From: a virus | Strand: one strand, 5' to 3' | DNA: 20,452 nucleotides | IMG/VR virus record: IMGVR_UViG_3300033145_001309 | Coordinates: 1-20,452 of that record | Part shown: piece after piece, positions 15,151 to 20,452 of the stretch | Position numbering within the stretch: position 1 is the stretch's first letter | Layout: every line of letters starts with the position of its first letter | Program-made: the position numbers and the translations under genes | Notes under the pieces: generated by a model | The model's input: the letters and a program-made list of their open reading frames with translations, nothing else | Database searches by the model: none | Told to the model about the DNA's origin: nothing

Positions 15151-16787
15151 AAATTTTTAATATTATTTTCTTTCCAATTTCTACAACTTCTGTAACTTTT
15201 AAAGTCTTCTGGTCTCCATTTACTCGCTGAAAAATTTCCACCGTGTCTTATGTCGATATTCGGTTCTTTTGAATGAAAATGTTCAGAACTACTATTAGAA
15301 AAACCACCTCTCTTTATGCTTCTTGTTCCGGGTTCATATCCTCCGTTATGAAATCCATTTTTTTCTACGTCGGCTACTCTGTGTTTAAATTCTTTTATTA
15401 AAGTTTCTCGATAAGCACATATTTGCGATAAAGACTTGTGATCATATTTTACTGCAAATCCATCTGCTAGTCTGACTCTCCATAGATTATCATTATAATA
15501 AAAAATATCTTTATTCTCTGGTATGAAATCAAAATGAGATGGATGATATAGGACATCGTGTTCACAGAAGAAAATAATGTTTGCATCGCTTTCTTCAAGA
15601 GCTTTTAAAATTTGTCTAAACATTGTTAATTGCCCTCGTTTTCCTTTTATAACAAAATTCTTACCAAATTTCAAGGGCTTTAATGAAGTACTAACTATAG
15701 GTAACCCCGATTTAGTTATTTGTTTTCTGCATTTATGAGCTAGTCTCATATTTAATCTATTGTCAGTATAATATATAATACCTTTAGAAATGCCTTTATT
15801 TTTCAAATTGGTCAAATCCTCTTCTGTCCATCCACGGACTGGCCAAAACTTTTCTACTAACCAAGAGGTTGGTTTTGTTTGTTCTGGGAATTTACCTTCA
15901 AACATTAATTTTCTAGCGTATTGCTTTGCTTCTTGAACCTTGGACTCCTCTTGTTTGTATGGGAATGAAAAGTCTCCTCCTTGAGTTCTAAATAAATGTG
16001 CATACCAACATCTCTTATTAACTATACATCGTCTTCCGGATAACCAGAATGAACATGCTATTTGAATCCCTTGACTTCCCCATGACCCAAACTTCTCATC
16101 TCCTATATTTAATTTCCAGTAGTTCTTCCTTGTCATCATAAAAAAACTTCCTTGTAAGCTCATTGTTTCTACTAAATCACCTTTTTGCTTTTTTTTATAT
16201 TCTCCGAAGTACTGAAAATGAGGCTCACTATCAAAACAATAAGAAGTACTATTCGGTGATGGATTTGGTTGCCAATAAATTACTTTTTTAAAATCAGTTT
16301 TGTTATCACAATCTTTATTTGGTTCTCTACTGTTTCTATTTCCGTTAATTTGAACCTTGCACTCAGTCGGTGTTGCTCCTTGGTACCATTCATTCCCGCA
16401 TTTATTACATTTCCAATTAAAAGCATGTAAATTTTTCATTAAGGGGATTGCAACTATTTCATCTCCTAGTTCTTCGAATGTTTTAAGCATCTCTATATCA
16501 AACCCTTCTGAAAAACAAGTATGAGCATCTACTTTTGCTATATATTTAGCTTTGGAAAGACTTACACATTTATTAGTCATTTCTCTTTGACCAATACTTT
16601 CTGAATAATGAATTATAACAACATCTGGATGATCAATTATCTGCGGATCAGCCCATTCTCCGTCTAACCCAATAATTATCTGAGTTTCTGCTCTTTTGTT
16701 CTTTAAAATATCCTCAACAGTATTTTTTAAAAATACTTCATTTCTAGCTGGGATAACTATTGATAATTTATACTTTGACAAAGTCAT
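15132..16787 (-). CDS. two-domain GT2 glycosyltransferase with zinc-ribbon insert
   Basis: A 551-residue enzyme. Residues 7-270 are a GT-A fold GT2 domain: LSIVIPARNE at the start, LDGEW (41-45), and the metal site VDAHT (D87-A-H89). WG (236-237) and H264 follow in the acceptor-side region. DxH, WG and a later His recall polypeptide GalNAc-transferases. A likely zinc ribbon is inserted at about 127-160 (CNKCGNEW, then C143 and C160). From about residue 335 a second domain begins (GIIYYTDNRLNMRLAHKC). It contains ANIIFFCEHDVLYHPSHFDF with an EHD (409-411) that could be a second nucleotide-sugar metal site. The C-terminus is basic with many Arg/Trp. There is no signal peptide. It overlaps the serine-rich protein gene by 19 nt, which makes that protein its most obvious substrate (inference). 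Donor sugar is unknown. Confidence 0.82.
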   Translation of the reverse strand: MTLSKYKLSIVIPARNEVFLKNTVEDILKNKRAETQIIIGLDGEWADPQIIDHPDVVIIHYSESIGQREMTNKCVSLSKAKYIAKVDAHTCFSEGFDIEMLKTFEELGDEIVAIPLMKNLHAFNWKCNKCGNEWYQGATPTECKVQINGNRNSREPNKDCDNKTDFKKVIYWQPNPSPNSTSYCFDSEPHFQYFGEYKKKQKGDLVETMSLQGSFFMMTRKNYWKLNIGDEKFGSWGSQGIQIACSFWLSGRRCIVNKRCWYAHLFRTQGGDFSFPYKQEESKVQEAKQYARKLMFEGKFPEQTKPTSWLVEKFWPVRGWTEEDLTNLKNKGISKGIIYYTDNRLNMRLAHKCRKQITKSGLPIVSTSLKPLKFGKNFVIKGKRGQLTMFRQILKALEESDANIIFFCEHDVLYHPSHFDFIPENKDIFYYNDNLWRVRLADGFAVKYDHKSLSQICAYRETLIKEFKHRVADVEKNGFHNGGYEPGTRSIKRGGFSNSSSEHFHSKEPNIDIRHGGNFSASKWRPEDFKSYRSCRNWKENNIKNLWIKKI

Positions 16788-16803
16788 AATATTGTGCTAC
16801 ATT
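16775..16803 (+). promoter_or_regulatory. sigma70-like promoter for the Tad2-like gene
   Basis: TTGACA (16775-16780) is followed after exactly 17 nt by TACATT (16798-16803), four of six matches to TATAAT. Transcription would start about 20 nt before the ATG at 16830. The -35 lies inside the beginning of the divergent GT2 gene. A lone plus-strand gene in a minus-strand operon needs its own promoter, which supports it. Confidence 0.42.
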
Positions 16804-16829
16804 GATTATATAAGAATTAATTTTAAAAA

Positions 16830-17057
16830 ATGAATAAAAGTATGAGTCCATTACCAGTACACTCTCTTCTTGATTTTCCATCTGCTATTAAAAAAGTGAT
16901 TGAAGGAAACAAAATATACAGACTTGAATGGAAAAATGAAGAATTTTACGGAATGTTAAAAGATTCTCATTTAAAACTCCATAAACCTGACGGCAAATTT
17001 TATGACTGGATACTTAACGATGGGGATCTAAAAGGAACTGATTGGATTATTCTTTAA
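16830..17057 (+). CDS. Tad2-like (DUF2829) small protein, putative anti-Thoeris sponge
   Basis: A 75-residue protein matching the outline of the DUF2829/Tad2 family: FPSAIKKVIEGNKIYRLEWK (about 16-35, 'f.eAi.alk.GkkV.R..W') and a C-terminal DGDLKGTDWIIL ('.Dl.A.DW.iv'). Known Tad2 proteins bind the cyclic ADP-ribose isomers that Thoeris TIR proteins make, so the effector is not activated. This copy is slightly short, and the glycine-rich 'W.GkgMfi' part is altered (WKNEEFYGMLKD). Binding of a signal is therefore not assured. It is the only plus-strand gene inside the late operon, with a sigma70-like promoter just upstream. It overlaps the 3' end of the methyltransferase gene by 11 nt, tail to tail. 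An early, host-polymerase-driven defence-evasion gene would fit this position. Alternatives: another DUF2829 protein without anti-defence role. A second Met at residue 5 is a possible start. Confidence 0.68.
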   Translation: MNKSMSPLPVHSLLDFPSAIKKVIEGNKIYRLEWKNEEFYGMLKDSHLKLHKPDGKFYDWILNDGDLKGTDWIIL

Positions 17058-17634
17058 TAAACATCCAGCTAGGACATTTATCACCTCTAAAAATAAATAG
17101 GGGTGATATTTTTTTACAATAAATCCAAGTGTTTACAGCGTCTTTCACATCAATTGCTTTGTCGGTATGTCTTCTGAAGTAATCGTGCCCTGCAACAATA
17201 CCTCCTTTTTTAACTTTTTTAGACCAACCGTTTATGTCTTCTATTACAAATTCTAAAGAGTGATTGCCATCTATAAAAACGAAGTCTAATGATTCATCTT
17301 TAAAATCCTTAACTGCATCCATACTCCATTTCTTTATAATATCACAGTTATAATCTTTGACTCTATTTCTTGCCTCTTGTTCGTAACCAATGAAGTCGCC
17401 ACCTTTATAATCATTATAACCATCATAGTCTTCCCAAGGATCTATTCCGAACATCTTAAACTCTTTGCAAAGATTTTTTAAAAATTGACCTTTAAATACT
17501 CCTATCTCTACTCCGACTTTAAAACCGAGAGACTTAAATAATGGTGTCATTTCTTTCCATCTACTTTTTGGTATATCTATCACTGGTTTTTCTTCTAGGT
17601 TATATCTTTTTAGAATCTCTGCTTTTATATCCAT
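17047..17634 (-). CDS. class I SAM-dependent methyltransferase (methyltransferase 24-like)
   Basis: A 195-residue methyltransferase of the Rossmann type. The SAM-binding motif I is VGVEIGVFKGQF (40-51), a ribose-binding acid is in GIDPW (D65), and LDFVFIDGNHSLEFVIEDI (116-134) covers the central strand plus the 'IDGdHsye.v..Di' motif of the methyltransferase 24 group. KKGGIVAGHDY (142-152) follows ('L.pGG.i..HDy'). Members near glycosyltransferases usually methylate sugars or small molecules. There is no DNA-methyltransferase (N/D)PPY motif, so it is not a restriction-type enzyme. It lies between two GT2 genes in the same direction, 10 nt from the upstream one. O-methylation of the transferred glycan is the likely job (inference). 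Its 3' end overlaps the opposing Tad2-like gene by 11 nt. Confidence 0.83.
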   Translation of the reverse strand: MDIKAEILKRYNLEEKPVIDIPKSRWKEMTPLFKSLGFKVGVEIGVFKGQFLKNLCKEFKMFGIDPWEDYDGYNDYKGGDFIGYEQEARNRVKDYNCDIIKKWSMDAVKDFKDESLDFVFIDGNHSLEFVIEDINGWSKKVKKGGIVAGHDYFRRHTDKAIDVKDAVNTWIYCKKISPLFIFRGDKCPSWMFIKE

Positions 17635-17644
17635 TTTTTTTAAA

Positions 17645-18493
17645 TTAATCTTTATATAATATTTCTTTCCAATTCTCTGGCCATCCAGGTATTGGCATAA
17701 ACTTCTCTATAAACTTAATAAAAAATTCTTTTTCTTCTATGACCCATTTATTATAAGCATACTCATAACTTTTTCGTGTCATGTCTTTACTCAAAAAATA
17801 CATCCTTCCGTATTTCTTGCCCTTGTGTAAATGAGCGTAATACGTATTCTTATTAGTCTTAACCTCTCCTCCGTTTTTCCAAGTTTCCATACATATCTCT
17901 TCCGCCTCTTGACCCCATTTCTGATATTTATAATCCATAAAACCTCTCTCTATAAACCACTTTTTAGTCATAAACCAACATGAAGCTTGCATTGTCATTG
18001 TCTCATCTAACATTATATCTTCTTTTTCTCTAGTCTTAGCATCCCACTTAAACCCATGTAAGCCCCTAGGAGTAAATTTACCAGGGAACATAATATATTC
18101 ATAATCGATAGGTGGTCTATCATCACATTGCTCTTGTAAGCACCAATTCTCTGCGTCTAAGCGGTTTCTACGAGGAACCTGTACCCAATTAGGTCTATGG
18201 TCCTTTATCAACTGCTCATCGAATCCTTTTGCCATCATACAATGAGCATCTAGGCTCATAACATACTCACCTTGGCAAACAGCTACCATCGCATTAATTC
18301 CTTGTCGTTTGCCTAATCCTGTTTTGAAATGAATATATTTAACACGTTTATCATTTACTACTTCTTCTTCTGGTATATTATATCCATCTAAAATAGGAAA
18401 AATTTCTATTTCTCCAGTAGCTTTTTCTAACACATCTTCGATTGTTCTTTTCAAGAAAATTTCATTTCTTGATGGAATGGCGATTGATAGCAT
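17645..18493 (-). CDS. GT2 glycosyltransferase with GalNAc-transferase-like motifs
   Basis: A 282-residue GT-A enzyme made almost only of the catalytic domain. It starts LSIAIPSRNE (2-11), has the donor-loop ILDGY (34-38), the metal site SLDAHC (D82-A-H84), and the acceptor-side motif WGQEAEEICMETWKNGGE (193-210), followed by YYAHLHKG with H221. The set DxH, WG-E-E, W--GG and a later H is arranged as in polypeptide GalNAc-transferases (DxH, WGGEN-E, WxCGG, H). Ordinary GT2 enzymes have DxD instead. It has no lectin domain, signal peptide or membrane anchor, so it would work in the infected cell's cytoplasm. It aligns part by part with the N-terminal domain of the larger GT2 (15132..16787), suggesting duplication and divergence. 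Substrate is unproven; the serine-rich protein downstream is the candidate. Confidence 0.83.
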   Translation of the reverse strand: MLSIAIPSRNEIFLKRTIEDVLEKATGEIEIFPILDGYNIPEEEVVNDKRVKYIHFKTGLGKRQGINAMVAVCQGEYVMSLDAHCMMAKGFDEQLIKDHRPNWVQVPRRNRLDAENWCLQEQCDDRPPIDYEYIMFPGKFTPRGLHGFKWDAKTREKEDIMLDETMTMQASCWFMTKKWFIERGFMDYKYQKWGQEAEEICMETWKNGGEVKTNKNTYYAHLHKGKKYGRMYFLSKDMTRKSYEYAYNKWVIEEKEFFIKFIEKFMPIPGWPENWKEILYKD

Positions 18494-18501
18494 AATAAAT
18501 A

Positions 18502-18834
18502 TTAATTAGTTATATCATCTCTAATAGTAATCTTTCCCATCCCTACTGAATTTATAATTCCAGATTCATAAGTTAATTGAATATCCCAAAAATAGTTACC
18601 TGCATCAATGTTAGTCTCATCGTGTGGCAATAAAATTTGAGTTATCCCGCTAGCTGGGGAAGTATGTAATCCAGAAGCAACTGAAACAGATAAAATAGAA
18701 GCTAATGAAGGATCTTTCTTAACAGTAAATACTAAATTAGCAGTTGAAATATCTATTATATCATCATTCTCATCAGTAAAAGCACATTTCAAAAGTGTAT
18801 CATCTCCTTTAATTATCTCTATGTTTTGAGACAT
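18502..18834 (-). CDS. small phage structural protein, BppU N-terminal-like fold
   Basis: A 110-residue beta-rich protein. The pattern IEIIKGDDTLLKCAFTDEND, then STANLVFTVKKDPS, ITQILLPHDETNIDAGNYFWDI and a final MGKITIRDDIT is that of small phage proteins related to the N-terminal domain of baseplate upper proteins ('i..GDt..l.f...d.dg.pidlt...v.f.vk', 'G.y.ydI.l', 'G...v..dvt'). Such domains attach fibres or other proteins to the virion. It has no cysteine motif or signal peptide. It lies between the lysis and glycan modules, away from the tail genes, so it could instead anchor the serine-rich protein to the particle (inference). The leader before its ATG contains a strong folded element (18856..18964). 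Confidence 0.68.
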   Translation of the reverse strand: MSQNIEIIKGDDTLLKCAFTDENDDIIDISTANLVFTVKKDPSLASILSVSVASGLHTSPASGITQILLPHDETNIDAGNYFWDIQLTYESGIINSVGMGKITIRDDITN

Positions 18835-18855
18835 TTTATAAATATTAAATATTAA

Positions 18856-18927
18856 ATTCTAAACTATTATCGCCTATGAAGGAATGTAGGGGGACATTAC
18901 TTCAATAGGCGAATAAAAATTTAGAAT
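18856..18927 (-). promoter_or_regulatory. long structured RNA element in the leader of the 18502..18834 gene
   Basis: Nested inverted repeats. The outer stem is ATTCTAAA (18856-18863) with TTTAGAAT (18920-18927). The inner hairpin is TCGCCTA (18870-18876) with TAGGCGA (18906-18912), one bulged base, TGAAG/CTTCA, one mismatch and AATGT/ACATT. It is capped by a G-run loop on the plus strand, a C-run on the transcript. It lies in a 135-nt non-coding stretch between two minus-strand genes. It could be a regulatory leader or an attenuator; no tRNA or known riboswitch is recognised. Confidence 0.6.
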
Positions 18928-18932
18928 ATTAT

Positions 18933-18964
18933 AGGAGGGAAACAATCTTTGACTGTCCCCTCCT
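18933..18964 (-). terminator. GC-rich hairpin after the zinc-ribbon gene
   Basis: AGGAGGG (18933-18939) pairs with CCCTCCT (18958-18964), with an inner ACA/TGT. It sits 5 nt past the stop of the zinc-ribbon gene in transcript direction. Only a weak A/T run (ataatattctaaattttta) follows, so termination would be partial. GTCCCC here (18955-18960) can also pair with the loop GGGGAC (18890-18895) of the neighbouring hairpin, giving a possible switch. Confidence 0.4.
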
Positions 18965-18969
18965 CAGTC

Positions 18970-19113
18970 TTAATCCTTTCGTTTAAACACATAAATCTTC
19001 CCGCAGGTAGGACAAGTGAGATATAGAGCTTCGAAGTCTATTCCGCCAAACTCTAATCTTCTTCCACAATTATCACAAAGTCTACGTATAACATTCCTTA
19101 TTTCAGTCTTCAT
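18970..19113 (-). CDS. zinc-ribbon microprotein
   Basis: A 47-residue protein with two knuckles, CDNC (13-16) and CPTCGK (34-39), a four-cysteine zinc ribbon with 17 residues between the pairs. The rest is basic at both ends. It is the only gene in the window with a textbook ribosome site: AAGGAG followed by AATATT and the ATG, 6 nt spacing. Similar tiny ribbons in phages are of unknown role; some touch RNA polymerase or nucleic acid. It sits 26 nt after the membrane coiled-coil gene and before the folded leader of the next gene. The four cysteines in frame and the Shine-Dalgarno make it a convincing gene despite its size. Confidence 0.8.
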   Translation of the reverse strand: MKTEIRNVIRRLCDNCGRRLEFGGIDFEALYLTCPTCGKIYVFKRKD

Positions 19114-19130
19114 AATATTCTCCTTTTTTT
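19107..19130 (-). promoter_or_regulatory. strong Shine-Dalgarno of the zinc-ribbon gene
   Basis: AAAAAGGAGAATATTATG on the minus strand: AAGGAG six bases before ATG. It is unusual here because the other starts have A/T-only leaders, and it shows that SD-led initiation is available in the host. Confidence 0.7.
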
Positions 19131-19139
19131 TTGAAAGAA

Positions 19140-19436
19140 CTACTTATCTCGAATTTTCAATGCTATGAAAATTGACTTAATATCTCCTTTAATGCTAGCA
19201 ACATCGTTTTCGATGTGCCTTAAATGATTATTTTTAATATCTCTTATGTTATTTTTGGTCTCCTCTGCCGTCTTGTCATAATGTTCCTTTCTTAATTCAC
19301 AAGTATTTCTAAGTATTTCTATCTTTGTGCTAGCTTCGATATCTGGATCACGTGAAAACTTATAAATGGCTATTACTATTCCACCTAATGTTGCTAATGA
19401 TATTATTAGTTGTAGCCAAGAACCTAAGTTTTCCAT
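19140..19436 (-). CDS. small membrane-anchored coiled-coil protein of the lysis module
   Basis: A 98-residue protein. Residues about 7-26 are one transmembrane helix (WLQLIISLATLGGIVIAIYK), followed by a basic/acidic switch (FSRDPD). The rest is a long charged helix with heptad-like spacing (IEILRNTCELRKEHYDKT, DIKNNHLRHIENDVASIK). Single-span proteins with a coiled coil next to holin and amidase genes occur in many phages as holin partners, antiholins or haemolysin XhlA-like proteins, although XhlA has its membrane helix at the C-terminus. There is no lipobox, so it is not a spanin lipoprotein. It lies 8 nt after the holin-like gene. The exact role in lysis is inferred from context. Confidence 0.65.
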   Translation of the reverse strand: MENLGSWLQLIISLATLGGIVIAIYKFSRDPDIEASTKIEILRNTCELRKEHYDKTAEETKNNIRDIKNNHLRHIENDVASIKGDIKSIFIALKIRDK

Positions 19437-19444
19437 TACTGTAA

Positions 19445-19657
19445 TTAAAAATTAATTGTTTTATTCTCTGTAAGTAATTTATATATATTCCTAAGAACTG
19501 CAATAAAAGATGATTTCATTGCTGGCATCATAAATGCCATAGTTAAAACATCTACTCCTTGGTTATCTGCGAAAAACATTAAAGCTAATAACACTGTAAC
19601 ATACGTTTTCACAAATGAGTATAACTGCATTTTAATTCTCTCTTTGTTAAATTTCAT
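19445..19657 (-). CDS. putative holin (r1t-like small membrane protein)
   Basis: A 70-residue membrane protein directly after the endolysin gene. It has a basic N-terminus (MKFNKERIKMQLYSFVKT), a first hydrophobic helix (VTVLLALMFFA, about 20-31), a short polar turn (DNQGVD), a second helix (VLTMAFMMPAMKSSFIAVL, about 37-55) and a polar tail. Two helices with a short loop and small size fit class II holins such as the r1t type, which release endolysin through the membrane. Start is ATG after an A/T leader without Shine-Dalgarno, 12 nt from the amidase stop. The call depends on size, topology and neighbours, not on a diagnostic motif. Confidence 0.6.
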   Translation of the reverse strand: MKFNKERIKMQLYSFVKTYVTVLLALMFFADNQGVDVLTMAFMMPAMKSSFIAVLRNIYKLLTENKTINF

Positions 19658-19669
19658 TTAGATTTTTTA

Positions 19670-20254
19670 TTATTTAATTAATCCCCAAATTTTTAATAAG
19701 TTTCTTTTTACATCTAATAACAATTTATACAAAGCACTTTTCTTCTCTAATGCTATTTTTAGATCCATTACTTCTTTTTTTCTATTCTCTAATGACCTTA
19801 AAGTCTCTATTGTATCTTTATAGATTATTTTCTTTTCTGGGGTTTTCTTAAAGGCCTTTTTTAAATCCTCCGCTGCTCTCTTTTGTTCTTTTTCGTTCAT
19901 TACCTTTCCATAATCGTCTTTAGTGATGTCTTCAATAACATTTTTAAGAACACTTTTAACATTATACATATTTTCTTCTTTAAAATTTAATTGTTGTAAC
20001 AACCACTTTTTTGTAATTGCCCATCCCGGGCAGGATCTTTGAGAAAAGTTTCTGTGGAATGCTGTCTCGCTGTCTTTAATCTTGAGTTTTTTTTGAAGAA
20101 TTTTTATCACTCCTAGTGCAGTGTCTTTTGTTTTCCCACTCCAAACTTCATTATCATAGTTACCAACAATTTCTATCCCTACCGAATAACCCGACTCAAT
20201 CGTCCCATTTCCTTTCCCTGCGTGATAAACAAATGAGGGCCTTTGCCTCCCCAT
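19670..20254 (-). pseudogene. C-terminal part of a broken N-acetylmuramoyl-L-alanine amidase (endolysin)
   Basis: This frame holds the second half of an amidase_2-type domain: YHAGKGNGTIESGYSVGIEI (10-29, second Zn-ligand His and the 'siGIE.vG.yd' strand), 'FHRNFSQRSCPGWAI' (third ligand Cys75), then a Lys/Glu-rich helical tail (about 95-194) that may bind the wall or be a separate gene from Met96. Its apparent start at ATG 20254 is inside the amidase fold and yields MGRQRPSF, unrelated to the family, so it is not a natural start. The first half lies in the +1 frame (20179..20436). About 18 residues that normally join the halves are missing, so simple frameshifting would not restore the family sequence. 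Intact relatives cut the amide bond between muramic acid and L-Ala. Confidence 0.7.
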
Positions 20255-20436
20255 CCTTTTCTTCTGTAGTATCTATCCAATGAATCAATAGAAGTTTTAC
20301 CATTCCAGCTCTCTTTTGTTGGTTTCCATGTATGGTGAATCACTAAAAATGACGGTGGTATTTTACCAAAATCTTTTTTTTCAACATACTTTTTAAACTT
20401 TTTCAATGATAGTTTTTCTTTAATTGGTGTTGACAT
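20179..20436 (-). pseudogene. N-terminal part of the broken amidase endolysin
   Basis: An 85-residue frame. Residues 29-70 are the start of an amidase_2 domain: PPSFLVIHHTWKP with the first Zn-ligand His pair, 'SIDSLDRYYRRKGWGGKGPH' and LFI. After LFI the frame runs into TQGKEMGRLSRVIR and a stop, which is shadow sequence from the other half's frame. The natural continuation (HAGKGN) is in the -1 frame a few bases later. Residues 1-25 are a Lys-rich leader without signal peptide, so export would need the neighbouring holin. Together with 19670..20254 this is one endolysin gene disrupted by a deletion whose size is not a multiple of three, or an assembly error. First gene visible in the late operon. 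Confidence 0.7.
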
Positions 20437-20452
20437 ATTTTTAATAATAATT

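Noticed and set aside
16805-16810. Minus-strand TATAAT before the two-domain GT2 gene
   Set aside because: No -35 match at 16-18 nt and the region is A/T-rich, so a chance match is likely.

Overview
This window is part of the late region of a tailed double-stranded DNA phage (Caudoviricetes) or of a prophage with the same genes. A long non-contractile, siphovirus-like tail is most likely, because there is a tail tube, a frameshifted chaperone pair and a tape measure but no sheath gene. The DNA is strongly AT-rich and genes are packed tightly, often with ATGA or TAATG overlaps. TGA is used as a stop at two such overlaps and Trp is TGG, so the code is ordinary. Most starts have an A/T-rich leader and no Shine-Dalgarno; one small gene (18970..19113) has a clear AAGGAG. 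The host is bacterial with peptidoglycan (amidase endolysin) but cannot be named. No portal, terminase, integrase or replication gene is visible; portal and terminase probably lie to the right.

Layout, reading the main minus-strand operon from right to left. 20436-19140: lysis module with an amidase endolysin broken into two frames, a small holin-like protein and a membrane-anchored coiled-coil protein. 19113-18502: a zinc-ribbon microprotein, a strongly folded non-coding stretch and a small BppU-N-like structural protein. 18493-13141: glycan module with a GT2 glycosyltransferase, a class I methyltransferase, a second GT2 fused to another domain, and a 669-residue protein holding 146 strictly alternating serines. 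A lone plus-strand gene inside this module (16830..17057) resembles the Tad2 anti-Thoeris family. 13098-9608: head module with protease/scaffold, decoration protein, major capsid protein, a C2H2 zinc-finger microprotein and a connector. 9611-1537: tail module with gpG-like protein, terminator, tube, chaperones with a -1 frameshift, tape measure, a minor tail protein, a hub with a carbohydrate-binding insert and a collar-type fibre. 39-1540 on the plus strand holds a GT4 glycosyltransferase and a small unknown gene that meets the fibre gene tail to tail.

The most interesting idea is that the window encodes a phage O-glycosylation system. Two GT2 enzymes carry polypeptide-GalNAc-transferase-like motifs (DxH, WG-E, H), and a GT4 and a sugar-type methyltransferase are close by. 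They surround one mucin-like Ser-x repeat protein built like the glycosylated serine-rich adhesins of Gram-positive bacteria. Together they could give the virion a glycan coat. This is inference from motifs and gene order.
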